A DNA stretch of 64,000 bases from CAWKGC01 sp963849005. GTDB lineage: Bacteria; Pseudomonadota; Gammaproteobacteria; Burkholderiales; Usitatibacteraceae. Below are positions 8,281-17,152 of this stretch, in pieces. The notes under the pieces are model-generated. The model was not told the DNA's origin and ran no database searches. It saw only the letters and a program-made list of their open reading frames with translations. Location: contig CAWKGC010000022.1 of the NCBI GenBank assembly GCA_963849005.1, positions 186,001 to 250,000 of the forward strand, given 5' to 3'. How positions within the stretch are numbered: position 1 is the stretch's first letter; each line of letters opens with the position of its first letter. A program made the translations under genes and the position numbers.

Positions 8281-9726
8281 ATGACATCGGCACGATTGGA
8301 CTCGATGCTTGCCATGCCAGCCACCCAACTCCATAACGCCCCGGGCATTTCCGCCGTACTCGATCTTGAGTTGGTACGGCGCTTCGACAAACTCGGGCCG
8401 CGCTATACATCTTACCCCACCGCCGACCGCTTCATCGAGGCCCGCGGCGCGGAGTCGCTCGACCAGGCGCTGCGCACACGCGCCGGGGGTGGGATCCGGC
8501 AACCCCTCTCATTGTACGTTCACCTGCCGTTTTGCGCGTCCCCGTGCTTTTATTGCGCCTGCAACAAGGTGATTACCCGCGACCGTTCGCGCGCCACGCG
8601 CTACCTTGGCTACCTGTCGCGGGAAATGGAGCTCCAGGCCGCGCTGCTGGGGGATGAAAGGCGCGTCCAGCGCATGCACTGGGGAGGCGGCACCCCGACC
8701 TATCTCGACGCCCACGAACTGAAGGTGCTGGTCGAGATGATCCGCGGCCATTTCCACCTCGAACCCGAGGGAGAGTATGCCATCGAGATCGACCCGCGCA
8801 CGGCCTCGGACGAGACCATGGCGCTGCTGGCGGACCTCGGCTTCAACCGCGCGAGCTTCGGAGTGCAGGACTTCGACCCGGTGGTGCAGAAGGCAGTGAA
8901 CCGGATGCAGGGTTTCGAGATGACGCGCGACCGCATCGAGGCGGCACGCAAGGCGAAGTTCAAGTCCGTGAACCTCGACCTGATCTACGGGCTGCCCAAG
9001 CAGACGCTGCAGGGGTTCTCGCAGACGCTCGAGCAAGTCGTCTCCCTGAGGCCGGACCGCATCGCGCTGTACAGCTATGCGCACCTGCCGGATCGATTCA
9101 AGCCGCAGCGCAGGATCGTCGAAGTCGAGCTTCCCAGTGCCACGGAAAAGCTGTCGATCCTCGCGCGCGCGATCGAGCGCTTCGAGCAGGCCGGTTATGT
9201 ATACATCGGGATGGACCATTTCGCGCTGCCCGACGACGAACTCGCGCGCGCCCAGCGGATGGGCAACCTGATCAGGAACTTCCAGGGCTACAGCGTTGGG
9301 CCGGACGGTGACCTGGTCGGGATCGGGGTTTCGTCGATCGCGAAGGTGGGAACGACCTACTCGCAGAACGAACGCGAACTTGGCGCCTATTACGATGCGC
9401 TGGACCGGTCCCGGCTGCCGGTTGCCCGCGGATTCGAGATGGGGCCCGAGGACATGCTGCGCCGTTCCGTGATCATGGCATTGATGTGCCAGTTCGAAGT
9501 CTCTATGGAGGCGATCTCGACCGCATGGCTGGTCGAATTCAGGGAGCGCTTCGCTCCCGAGCTCGCCGATCTTTCCGAGTACGTGGCGCTCGGGCTGGTG
9601 GTCATCGACCACGACTCGATCACGGTGACGCCTCGCGGGCGGTTCTTCGTTCGCTCCATCGCGAGCGTCTTCGACCGCTACCTGCGCGACGACCGTTCCC
9701 GCACCGCCTACTCGCGGATCATCTAG
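8281..9726 (+). CDS. hemN: Oxygen-independent coproporphyrinogen III oxidase
   Basis: 481-residue radical-SAM enzyme that decarboxylates coproporphyrinogen III to protoporphyrinogen IX without oxygen, for heme synthesis under low oxygen. The cluster motif is C85-x3-C89-x2-C92-x-C94 in HLPFCASPCFYCACNK, followed by HWGGGTPTYL and the C-terminal HemN domain. The longest frame starts at ATG 8281, but the FNR-box geometry suggests transcription begins near 8303, which would favour ATG 8305 or 8314. Placement beside fnr and the cbb3 genes fits co-induction. The stop TAG overlaps the convergent gene's stop through CTAG at 9723-9726. Confidence 0.93.
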   Translation: MTSARLDSMLAMPATQLHNAPGISAVLDLELVRRFDKLGPRYTSYPTADRFIEARGAESLDQALRTRAGGGIRQPLSLYVHLPFCASPCFYCACNKVITRDRSRATRYLGYLSREMELQAALLGDERRVQRMHWGGGTPTYLDAHELKVLVEMIRGHFHLEPEGEYAIEIDPRTASDETMALLADLGFNRASFGVQDFDPVVQKAVNRMQGFEMTRDRIEAARKAKFKSVNLDLIYGLPKQTLQGFSQTLEQVVSLRPDRIALYSYAHLPDRFKPQRRIVEVELPSATEKLSILARAIERFEQAGYVYIGMDHFALPDDELARAQRMGNLIRNFQGYSVGPDGDLVGIGVSSIAKVGTTYSQNERELGAYYDALDRSRLPVARGFEMGPEDMLRRSVIMALMCQFEVSMEAISTAWLVEFRERFAPELADLSEYVALGLVVIDHDSITVTPRGRFFVRSIASVFDRYLRDDRSRTAYSRII

Positions 9727-10211
9727 CGGCGATCCCCTCCCGGATTGAGGCGCCGGGCGAACGTGCCGACCACCTTCCCTCCCTCGCCGAACATCACCGA
9801 GTACTCCGACGCGTAGCCCCAGTCGTCCTGGAAGCGATAGTCCCAGGAAACCTGCCCCACATTCGCGAACTGCATCTCGCGCCAGGGAGGCCCGATGAGC
9901 GCGCCGACCTGCGCGCCGTCCATGCCGCGCTGGATGCCTGCGAGATGGTCCGAATCGAGTACCTGCTCGAACTTCACCAGAACTCCCTTGGCGTTGAAAC
10001 GCGCCATCCAGGTCTGTTGCCCCATCGGACCGGTCGGATACGCCCACGACTCGCCGCCGTCGGGCGCGGGATAGGTCTTGCCCGGCGCGCCGAGGGAGGC
10101 GCGAACTTCCGGCTGCGTCGTCGAGCCGGGCACAAAGCCGGCGCCCGGCTTGAGGCTGCAGGCTGCAACGAGCGCTGCCATGAAAAACAGGGCGGGAACA
10201 AAGCGTCGCAT
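9723..10211 (-). CDS. Outer-membrane lipoprotein, SmpA/OmlA (BamE-like) family
   Basis: 162 residues beginning with a lipoprotein signal (MRRFVPALFFMAALVAACS; lipobox cysteine near residue 18). The mature part has the SmpA/OmlA pattern: G-x-T-x-x-E-V-x-x-x-L-G-x-P near the N-terminus, repeated later as GMDGAQVGALIGPP, suggesting two half-domains. A longer frame extends to 10334, but the signal peptide fixes the start at 10211. Likely anchored in the periplasm; exact role unknown. Its stop shares CTAG with hemN. Confidence 0.75.
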   Translation of the reverse strand: MRRFVPALFFMAALVAACSLKPGAGFVPGSTTQPEVRASLGAPGKTYPAPDGGESWAYPTGPMGQQTWMARFNAKGVLVKFEQVLDSDHLAGIQRGMDGAQVGALIGPPWREMQFANVGQVSWDYRFQDDWGYASEYSVMFGEGGKVVGTFARRLNPGGDRR

Positions 10212-10306
10212 CTTCGCATCTCCTCGCAGCACGGCGCCCGGATTCGGCGGCAGCAAGTCAATATTACTACCGCCCCGCATGCCGGGAAGACGCGGCGACG
10301 AGACCT

Positions 10307-10346
10307 GCTGAAGAAAGAAAAAGGGTTGGCGCAATCGCCAACCCTT
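10307..10346 (-). terminator. Rho-independent terminator downstream of the tRNA-Lys pair
   Basis: AAGGGTTGGC (10321-10330) pairs perfectly with GCCAACCCTT (10337-10346) around a six-base loop. On the minus strand it is followed by a T-rich tract (TTTCTTTCTT, 10320-10311). It terminates the tRNA transcript. Confidence 0.8.
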
Positions 10347-10355
10347 CGGGACAAA

Positions 10356-10431
10356 TGGTGGGCCGTGAAAGATTCGAACTTTCGACCAACGGATTAAGAG
10401 TCCGCTGCTCTACCAACTGAGCTAACAGCCC
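10356..10431 (-). tRNA. tRNA-Lys (anticodon CTT)
   Basis: Minus-strand cloverleaf: acceptor GGGCTGT pairs with ACGGCCC, then discriminator A and encoded CCA (complement of 10358-10356). The D-arm AGCTCAGTTGGTAGAGC, the anticodon loop CTCTTAA with CTT, and the T-loop GTTCGAATC are intact. It reads AAG codons and lies 22 bases downstream of a second tRNA-Lys. Confidence 0.95.
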
Positions 10432-10453
10432 ACGGGAAAAGACCAATTCGAAT

Positions 10454-10529
10454 TGGTAGGGCGTACAAGATTCGAACTTGTGACCAACGGATTAAAAGTC
10501 CGCTGCTCTACCAACTGAGCTAACGCCCC
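10454..10529 (-). tRNA. tRNA-Lys (anticodon TTT)
   Basis: Minus-strand cloverleaf with acceptor GGGGCGT pairing to ACGCCCT (G1-U72 wobble), encoded CCA, the same D-arm as its neighbour, anticodon loop CTTTTAA with TTT, and T-loop GTTCGAATC. It reads AAA and AAG. First of the tandem Lys pair; the two probably share a transcript ending at the hairpin near 10321. Confidence 0.95.
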
Positions 10530-10587
10530 GGAAAGCCGGACATTATAGCGTTCGGCCATTTTCCGGTCAATTTGGAGCAGGTCGAAA

Positions 10588-11746
10588 TCACCCCTCGCGC
10601 AACATCCGCCAGTACTGGAACTTCATCGTCATCGCCGAGCCGGCCACGATCGCGGCGAACGTGAGGATCGAGCCCAGCGCCAGCGTGGAAAAACCGGTGA
10701 TTCCCTGCCCGATGGTGCAACCGAGCGCGGTAACGCCGCCGAAACCCATGAGGACGCCGCCGATGATGTGGTTGCCCGTGTCCTCGGCCGAGGCAAAGCC
10801 CTCCCAACGGAAGGTGCGTGAGGCCAGGGCATAGGCCATCGACCCGGCAATGATCCCCAGTGCCGCCGCCACGCCGAACGTAACGCCGAGCGACTTGTCG
10901 CTCCACAGCATCAGCAATTCGAGCGGTAGCCGGCAGGCGCCGTGAACGAAAGGGATTCGATGGTCCTGCTGTTGGTGCCGAAGAACGTGTTCTCGAGCGT
11001 CTCGGGATTCTCCGCCGTAGCCGAGATGCCCGGTGACATACCAGCCCGGCCACGACGGTCAGGCCGACGACGATGCCGCCGGCCACCTGCTCGCGGCTTG
11101 TCGCGGAACTCGCGATCCTTGAAGACAAATGCCAGCAGGCCGAGGGACGCCAGCCCGGCAACCAGCAGCTGCATCGTGCGCAGGTCGGTTCCCGCAAGGC
11201 GCGCCGCAAGCGTGGGCAGGTCCTGTTGCGCGATGCCGCGCGCGGCAAGATCGACTGCCACCGGATCGAGCGCCGTGGTGCGCCAGATCGCAAACAGGCC
11301 GTTCAAGCGTCATGTAGGCCGCGATGCCGAGGAACGCCAGCACCACCAGCGACTTCAGGCTTCCTGCGCCGATGCGCACCAGCGTCTTGCTGCCGCAGCC
11401 CGATCCAAGCGTCATGCCGACGCCGAAAAGCAGGCCGCCGACGAGATACGACAGCCAGATGAAGTTCGGGCGCACGTAATAGGATTTCGACAAGTCGACC
11501 TGCCCGGTCAATTGCAGGGCGTAGGCGCCGATGATCGCCACCGCGATCGACAGGAGCCACATGCGCATGCGTCCCCAATCGCCCCATGTTGACGACGTCG
11601 GAGACCGCGCCCATGGTGCAGAAATTGACGCGATTGGCCACGGCGCCGAAGACGAAGGCCAGGCCGAAGCCGCACCAGGCGACCAACGCCGGGAGATTCG
11701 AGGCAGAACCAGGCACGAGGCGATCCTTGCGGTAGCGAACCCGCAT
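10588..11746 (-). pseudogene. YeeE/YedE-family (TsuA-like) sulfur-compound transporter, frame-disrupted
   Basis: Joined across frames this is a full two-repeat YeeE/YedE (DUF395) membrane protein: NRVNFCTMGA near the N-terminus, TLGSGCGSKTLVRIG in the middle, WSDKSLGVTFGVA and GVTALGCTIGQG near the end. The three cysteine motifs match those essential in thiosulfate transporter TsuA. At least six single-base indels interrupt it, near 11584, 11307, 11096, 11045, 11018 (extra base each) and 10928 (missing base), all in short G/C runs. The complete domain content argues for sequence error over decay. Transport of thiosulfate or a related compound is inferred from the family. Confidence 0.75.
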
Positions 11747-11819
11747 TTTACGGCGTCAAGCGCCCTTCAAGGAAACGGCTGCGCAAGCTTGCCGGAAAAG
11801 CGGCACAGGCCGCGTGGCC

Positions 11820-12492
11820 TCAGGGCGTGTAGCGCGTCGGGTCGGCAATCCCGGCGCAGGCAAAGCCTTCGCTGCGAAGCCTGCAGGAGTCGCACTCGCC
11901 GCAGGCCCTGCCCCCGTCATCCGCCTGGTAGCACGAGACGGTCATCGCAAAGTCGACGCCAAGCGCAATGCCGCGGCGGATGATCTCGGCCTTGGCCAGG
12001 TGGATGATCGGCGTGTGGATCGCGAGCGGCGAGCCTTCCACCGCGCGCTTCGTGGCGAGGTTGGCCATGCGCTCGTAGGCCTCGATGTATTGCGGGCGGC
12101 AATCCGGATAGCCGGAATAATCGACGGCATTCATGCCGGCGAAGATATCGTCGGCGCCGAGCCACTTCGGCCAGCGCCAGCGCCAGCGAGAGGAAGATCG
12201 TGTTGCGCGCCGGCACGTAGGTGACCGGGATGCCGCGCCGAAGGCGCGGTCGGCACAGCTATGGAAAGGTCGGTCAGCGCCGAGCCGCCGAACTGGCGCA
12301 AATCGAAGCAATCGTGCGGTGCGAGGCGGCGCCGAGTGCCGCAGCGACCTTCGCCGCGGCTTCCAGCTCGACCCGGTGGCGTTGTCCATAGTCAACTGAC
12401 AGGGCATGGCACTCGAACCCATCGGCACGGGCAATGGCCAGCACGGTGGCCGAATCGAGGCCTCCCGAAAGCAGGACGATCGCCGGACGCAC
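11820..12492 (-). pseudogene. queC: 7-cyano-7-deazaguanine synthase QueC, frame-disrupted
   Basis: QueC makes preQ0 for queuosine-modified tRNA. The N-terminal ATP-pyrophosphatase loop LLSGGLDSATVL, VDYGQRH, VPARNTIFLSLALA, NAVDYSGYPDCRP and the zinc cysteines in CGECDSCRLR are all present but in different frames. Indels are visible near 12306 (missing base in GCTTTC), near 12238, and near 12166 (extra G in GTGCTCGG). The start is a GTG at 12492. It follows cpoB by nine bases on the same strand, the usual betaproteobacterial order. All functional motifs survive, so an intact gene misread at three positions is likely. Confidence 0.8.
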
Positions 12493-12501
12493 TGGCGGGC
12501 C

Positions 12502-13350
12502 CTAGCGCTTCAGCGCCGCGAGGCGGGTGCGCGCCTTGCCCGCAGCCTCGGAGGCGGGAAACCGGGCGATGATGTCCTCCAGCGTATTGCGCGCCGAACC
12601 GACGTCGCCCTGCTCCGCCTGCACCGCCGCGATCGCCAACATTGCATCGGAGGCCTTGGGCGACTGCGGATAGTTCTTCAGGAGCGCCTCCTGGACCGCG
12701 ATGGCGTTCTTGTAGTCCTTCAAGTTGGCAAAGCTGATGCCGATCCAGTACTCCGCATTCGGCGCCAGCTGGCTCTGGGGATACTCGAGCACGAAGGCGC
12801 GAAACGCATTGATCGCGCCGGCGAAATCATTCTTGCGAAACAGGTTGGAAGCCGCGTCGTAGCTGCGCATCTCCTGCGCCTGCAGCTGCGCAGGCGTCTT
12901 CGCGGGCGCGCTCGCCGCCACCGGCGCCGGAGCTGCGGCAGCCGTCGCCGCCACGGGGGCTGCGTCGGCGGCTGCCGCGGGCGCCGAGCCCGGCGCAGGC
13001 GCCGCTCCGCCCTCCAGCCGGCGCATGCGCGAGTCGAGATCGAGGTAGAAGTCACGCTGCTTCTTCTGCAACTGGTCGTTCTGGTTCGCCAGCACCTCGA
13101 TCTGCCCGCGCAAGCGGGCGACCTCGGCGTTCAGCGCCTCGATCTGGCGCAGCAGCTCGACCACGCCGATGTTGCGCACGCTCTCCTCGATCCGGCCGAG
13201 GCGCGCATCCGTTTCGCGCGCGAACGCCTGTTGCTCGCGCTTCGCCTCGTCGATGCGCTTGCGCGCCTCCTCGTCGTCGAAGAGGGCTGCATGCGCCTGC
13301 CAGGCCACCGCCAGCGCAGCAGCGGCCGCGAAGCTGCGGAGCCTATTCAC
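12502..13350 (-). CDS. cpoB: Cell division coordinator CpoB / Tol-Pal protein YbgF
   Basis: 282 residues: a signal peptide (about 1-21), a coiled coil with VRNIGVVELLRQIEALNAEVARLRG (about 30-100), an Ala/Pro-rich linker (about 115-155), and C-terminal TPR repeats with FRAFVLEYPQSQLAPNAEYWIG. It is periplasmic and links peptidoglycan synthesis to outer-membrane constriction at division by binding TolA and PBP1B. It follows pal on the same strand, with the start overlapping the pal stop region by eight bases. Confidence 0.93.
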   Translation of the reverse strand: MNRLRSFAAAAALAVAWQAHAALFDDEEARKRIDEAKREQQAFARETDARLGRIEESVRNIGVVELLRQIEALNAEVARLRGQIEVLANQNDQLQKKQRDFYLDLDSRMRRLEGGAAPAPGSAPAAAADAAPVAATAAAAPAPVAASAPAKTPAQLQAQEMRSYDAASNLFRKNDFAGAINAFRAFVLEYPQSQLAPNAEYWIGISFANLKDYKNAIAVQEALLKNYPQSPKASDAMLAIAAVQAEQGDVGSARNTLEDIIARFPASEAAGKARTRLAALKR

Positions 13351-13872
13351 CCTTGTATTTCAATTCGGTCCGGCGGTTCTTTGCCCACGACGCTTCGTCA
13401 TGGCCGCCTTCCGCGGGCTTCTCCTCGCCGAAGGAGATGATCTCGATGCGCCCTTCCTGGACTCCGAGCACGACGAGGATCTTCTTCACCGATTCGGCGC
13501 GGCGGTTGCCCAGCGCGAGGTTGTACTCGCGGCTGCCGCGCTCGTCGGTATGGCCCTCGATGCGCAGGCTGGCCGAGCGGTTCTCGGTCAGGTACTTCGC
13601 ATGCGCCTGGACCATCGCCGGTATTCATCCTTGACCACGTTCGAATCGAAGTCGAAGTAGATCACGCGGGTGGACAGGATGTTCTTCGGATCCTTGAGCG
13701 GGCTCACCGTGATCGGCGTCGTCGTCGTCGGCGTCGTGGTGGTCGTCGTCGTGGCCGTGGTCGGCGGCGGCGTCGTGCGATCCGTGACCGGCGCGGGATC
13801 TTCCTTCTTGTCCGTCGAGCTGCATGCCGCGAGCGCGAGCGCTGCGATGACTGCCATCAGTGCCTTCTTCAT
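13343..13872 (-). CDS. pal: Peptidoglycan-associated lipoprotein Pal, with one frameshift
   Basis: The N-terminal part has a lipoprotein signal (MKKALMAVIAALALAACSS), a Thr/Pro-rich linker and VIYFDFDSNVVKDEYR. The C-terminal part, in another frame, has the OmpA-like domain RIEGHTDERGSREYNLALGNRRAE. The break lies near 13617, where CGGCGATGG replaces an expected CGGCCGATGG: one missing base turns RPMVQAHAKY into RRWSRR. Joined length is about 176 residues, normal for Pal. It anchors the outer membrane to peptidoglycan and binds TolB. Probably a sequencing error rather than a real mutation. Confidence 0.88.
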
Positions 13873-13927
13873 GAGCCTGCTCCTCCTGCTTGTGAATCGT
13901 TCATCGGATCCTGCTCCTGCCCGCCAA

Positions 13928-15205
13928 TCAATTCGTTGCAAACGGTCCCCATGCCGGGTCGCGCACATCGCCGGCGGAAGAGGAAAGGCGCTGCTTGACC
14001 CGCCCGTCGCTCGACACCGCCGCCAATTGCCCCCGCCCGCCTGCCTGGGTCTCGTAGAGGATGATCTTGCCGTTGGGCGCGAAGCTCGGGCTGTCGTCGA
14101 GCGCGCTGTCGGTGAGCACGAGCACCTGCCCCGTGGCGATTTCGAGCAGGGCCACCCGGTAGCGCCCGGCTTCGCGCTGCACGAACGCGAGCGACTTGCC
14201 GTCCGGGCTGAAGCGCGGCGAAACGTTGTAGGCGCCTTCGAAAGTCAGGCGCTGCGCGCTGCCCCCGTCGATCGGCATGCGGTAGACCTGGGGGCTGCCG
14301 CCGCGGTCGGAAACGAAGGCGATCGACTGGCCATCAGGGGCGAACGCCGCCTGCGTATCGATCGCGCTCGTCTCGGTCAGGCGCCTCGCCGTGCCACCCG
14401 CGACCGGGACAAGGTAGAGCTGCGATGTTCCGTCCTTGGTGAGCGTCACGACCAGAGACTTGCCGTCGGGAGACCAGGCCGGCGCGCTGTTGTTGCCGAA
14501 GAAATCCGCCACCACCCGCGTCGTTCCCTGCGCCAGGTTCTGCACCACGACGATGGGCTTCTTGCTTGCGTACGATACATAGGCGAGCTGGCTGCCGTCC
14601 GGGGACCAGGACGGCGATATGATCGGCTCGTTGGAAGCAAGCACCGTCTGCGCGTTGGCGCCGTCCGCATCTGCCACCTGCAGCTCGAAGCGCGTCCCGC
14701 GCTTCACGACGTAGGTGATCTTGGTGGAGAACACGCCCCTGTCGCCGGTGAGCTTCTCGTAAACCACGTCGGCGATGCGGTGCGCGGTGGCGCGCAACCC
14801 GCTGGCCGCGACCACGTACGAAAAGCTTGCGAGCTGCGATTGCTTCTGGACATCGAACAGGCGAAAGCGGACTTCGAGCCGCCCGTCGGCAAGCGGCTCG
14901 ATCTTGCCGATGACGAGCGCTTCGGCGCCACGCGTCGACCAGTCGACGAAATTCACCTGCGAGGGCTCGGAAGGAAGCGGGCTCACGCCAAGCGCGTTGA
15001 CGAGCCGGAAGAGGCCCGTACGCGCAAGGTCTGCGCCGATCACTTCGCTTACGGCCAGCGGCATGCCGGCCTCGCCCGCCATGGCCACCACCGCGATCGG
15101 CAGCTGCCGGCCTGCCTGCGTGGTCATTTCTATCGTGAGCTGGGCGCGGGAGGCCAGCGACGCGAGCGCGAGGAGCAGGGAAAAAGAGAGCAGGCGTAGT
15201 GTCAT
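13928..15205 (-). CDS. tolB: Tol-Pal system translocation protein TolB
   Basis: 425 residues: a signal peptide (about 1-21), an alpha/beta domain with GADLARTGLFRLV, then a six-bladed propeller with repeated SPSWSPDGSQLAYVS, APAWSPDGKSLVV, PRFSPDGKSLAFV and PSFAPNGKIILYE blades. It is periplasmic and competes with peptidoglycan for Pal during Tol-driven membrane constriction. It lies four bases after tolA and upstream of pal. Confidence 0.95.
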   Translation of the reverse strand: MTLRLLSFSLLLALASLASRAQLTIEMTTQAGRQLPIAVVAMAGEAGMPLAVSEVIGADLARTGLFRLVNALGVSPLPSEPSQVNFVDWSTRGAEALVIGKIEPLADGRLEVRFRLFDVQKQSQLASFSYVVAASGLRATAHRIADVVYEKLTGDRGVFSTKITYVVKRGTRFELQVADADGANAQTVLASNEPIISPSWSPDGSQLAYVSYASKKPIVVVQNLAQGTTRVVADFFGNNSAPAWSPDGKSLVVTLTKDGTSQLYLVPVAGGTARRLTETSAIDTQAAFAPDGQSIAFVSDRGGSPQVYRMPIDGGSAQRLTFEGAYNVSPRFSPDGKSLAFVQREAGRYRVALLEIATGQVLVLTDSALDDSPSFAPNGKIILYETQAGGRGQLAAVSSDGRVKQRLSSSAGDVRDPAWGPFATN

Positions 15206-15209
15206 GTGG

Positions 15210-16016
15210 CTAGCGTTCGTGTTCGATGATCAGGTTGAGTTCCCGGAACTGCGGAAAAAGTTCCGGGTTGGGCGGCAATGGCAAGGGCTGGGCGGAACGG
15301 ATGCCGCGCTCGAGCGCTTCATCGAAAGCGCGGTTGCCGCTCGATCTCACCAGCGTGGCGAAGAGTACCTCACCGGTCGGCAGCAGCGTCAACTTGAATT
15401 CCGCCCTCGGCTTGCCCGACACGTTGTCGGGGATATTGGATCGACTCCGGATTTTAGCAACGATCCTGCCCTTGTACTCGTCGATGATCGACTGTTGCGC
15501 CGCACGCGCGGCCTCGGTCTTCCTCGCATCGGCCGCCGCTGTCTCCGATTTGAGACGCTCCTCGGCCTTCTTGCGCTCGTCGTCCTTCTTCCTGCGCTCT
15601 GCATCCGCCTTTTCCTGATCTCGCTTCTTCTTCAACTCTTCCTGCTTCTTGTCCTCTTCGCGCTTCAGGCGCTCGAGCCTTTCCTTCTCCTGCTTCTGCT
15701 TCAGGGCGATGTCGGGTTTCGGTGGCTCGGGCTTCACCTCCGGTTTGGGAGGCACCGGCTCGGGCTTCGGCGGCACCGGATCGGGCTTGGGCGGCTCGAC
15801 CTTCGGCGGCTCCGGTTCAGGTGCGGGCTTGGGGGGCGGGGCCTTGCCAACCGGAAGCTTGTCCCACAACTCGGCCACCAGCGGCGGCGTGGGCTTGCTC
15901 TGCCAGGACACGCCGAAAAAGATGAGCGCGAAGAATAGCCCGTGGACCAGGACGGCAAGCGTGATCGCCCGGAGCCGGCCGGGCTGGGCTTGGCGCTCGC
16001 CGCCGGGCGTGCTCAC
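15210..16016 (-). CDS. tolA: Cell envelope integrity protein TolA
   Basis: 268 residues starting with GTG at 16016. One membrane helix near residues 18-38 is followed by a Pro-rich stretch (PKPEPVPPKPEVKPEPPKP), a long charged helix rich in Lys/Glu/Arg (about 110-190) and a C-terminal TonB/TolA domain with RSRSNIPDNVSGKPRAEFKL. TolA spans the periplasm and transmits proton-motive energy from TolQR to Pal-TolB. It follows tolR by four bases. Confidence 0.93.
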   Translation of the reverse strand: MSTPGGERQAQPGRLRAITLAVLVHGLFFALIFFGVSWQSKPTPPLVAELWDKLPVGKAPPPKPAPEPEPPKVEPPKPDPVPPKPEPVPPKPEVKPEPPKPDIALKQKQEKERLERLKREEDKKQEELKKKRDQEKADAERRKKDDERKKAEERLKSETAAADARKTEAARAAQQSIIDEYKGRIVAKIRSRSNIPDNVSGKPRAEFKLTLLPTGEVLFATLVRSSGNRAFDEALERGIRSAQPLPLPPNPELFPQFRELNLIIEHER

Positions 16017-16020
16017 GCGC

Positions 16021-16437
16021 TCAGGGTCCTCCCGCAGGGCGGGCGAGCAGGCCGACCCGCCTGACCTGGTTTTGCTGCAGCAGGTCCATCACCTTCAGCA
16101 CCTCTTCGTAGCGCACCGCCTTGTCGCCGGCGATCACCACGGCCTGGTCCGGATTGGCACGCTGGCTTGCGCGGATCATCTCGACCAACTGCGCGCGCTT
16201 CACTGCCGTCTCCTCCGTCGACTTGCCGCGATCGACGACCGCCAGTTCGCCGCCCGCCTTGATGCGCACTTCCAGCGGAGCCACGGCGGGGTTGAGCGAC
16301 TGCCCGACCTGCGGCAGGTCGATCTGCCCGGGATTGATGAGCGGCGCCGACACCATGAAGATGATCAGCAGCACCAGCATCACGTCGATGTAGGGCACGA
16401 CGTTGATCTCGGCCATGGAGCGGCGCTGGCGCGGCAT
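16021..16437 (-). CDS. tolR: Tol-Pal system protein TolR
   Basis: 138 residues of the ExbD/TolR family: a short cytoplasmic N-terminus (RQRRSMAEINVVPYIDVMLVLL) with the conserved Asp in the membrane helix, then a periplasmic domain. With TolQ it forms the proton-driven motor energising TolA. It starts immediately after the tolQ stop. Confidence 0.95.
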   Translation of the reverse strand: MPRQRRSMAEINVVPYIDVMLVLLIIFMVSAPLINPGQIDLPQVGQSLNPAVAPLEVRIKAGGELAVVDRGKSTEETAVKRAQLVEMIRASQRANPDQAVVIAGDKAVRYEEVLKVMDLLQQNQVRRVGLLARPAGGP

Positions 16438-17130
16438 CTAGGGCCGGTCCTGGAGCTGCGCCTGCCGCTGCAGGATGTTGGACAGCTCCTCCATGAAGCT
16501 CTCGTAGCGGATCGCCAGCCGGTCGATGTCGTGCGTGAAGCGGTTGTAGGCGACCACCGCGGGAATCGCCGCGAAGAGACCGATGGCGGTCGCGATCAGG
16601 GCTTCGGCAATTCCCGGCGCCACCTGCGCCAGCGTCGCCTGCGCCACGTTGGAAAGGCCCCGGAACGCGTTCATGATTCCCCACACCGTGCCGAACAGGC
16701 CCACGTACGGGCTGACCGAGCCTACCGTCGCGAGGAATGAGACATGCGACTCGAGGGTGTCCATCTCGCGCTGGTAGGTCGCGCGCATGGCGCGGCGCGT
16801 GCCGTCCATGAGCAGGCTCAGGTCGGCGCCGGCGCGGCCTTTCAGCTTGAGGAACTCCTTGAAGCCCGCCTCGAAGATGCGCTCCATGCCCGCGGCCTCG
16901 TAGCGCCCGCCCGAGGCGCGCTGGTAGAGGCCGACAAGGTCGGAGCCGCTCCAGAACTCGCGCTCGAATGCGTCGGCCTGCGCCCTCGCCCGCCGGATGC
17001 CGAAAAGCTTCAGGAAGATGTAGGTCCAGGAATAGAGCGACGCCAGGACCAGGAGCAGCATGACGAGCTTCACGACGATGCTCGCGTTGGCGATCATCGA
17101 GACGATCGTCAGGTCGTGGGTCACCAGCAT
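16438..17130 (-). CDS. tolQ: Tol-Pal system protein TolQ
   Basis: 230 residues of the ExbB/TolQ/MotA family with three membrane helices; the conserved segments are FLATVGSVSPYVGLFGTVWGIMNAF and GIAEALIATAIGLFAAIPAVVAYNRF. Part of the inner-membrane motor with TolR. The start at 17130 has a GGAG site ten bases upstream. It follows ybgC in the same run. Confidence 0.95.
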   Translation of the reverse strand: MLVTHDLTIVSMIANASIVVKLVMLLLVLASLYSWTYIFLKLFGIRRARAQADAFEREFWSGSDLVGLYQRASGGRYEAAGMERIFEAGFKEFLKLKGRAGADLSLLMDGTRRAMRATYQREMDTLESHVSFLATVGSVSPYVGLFGTVWGIMNAFRGLSNVAQATLAQVAPGIAEALIATAIGLFAAIPAVVAYNRFTHDIDRLAIRYESFMEELSNILQRQAQLQDRP

Positions 17131-17152
17131 CGGGTTGCTCCGGGTTCGGGTA

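Noticed and set aside
8509..10047. 512-codon minus-strand frame opposite hemN
   Set aside because: Antisense shadow of the HemN coding region.
10356..10529. Near-identical blocks suggesting a direct repeat or attachment site
   Set aside because: They are two complete tRNA-Lys genes with different anticodons; no integrase or disrupted tRNA end is nearby.
13720..13790. GTCGTCGTCGG-type simple repeat
   Set aside because: It is the Thr-rich linker of the Pal lipoprotein read on the other strand.
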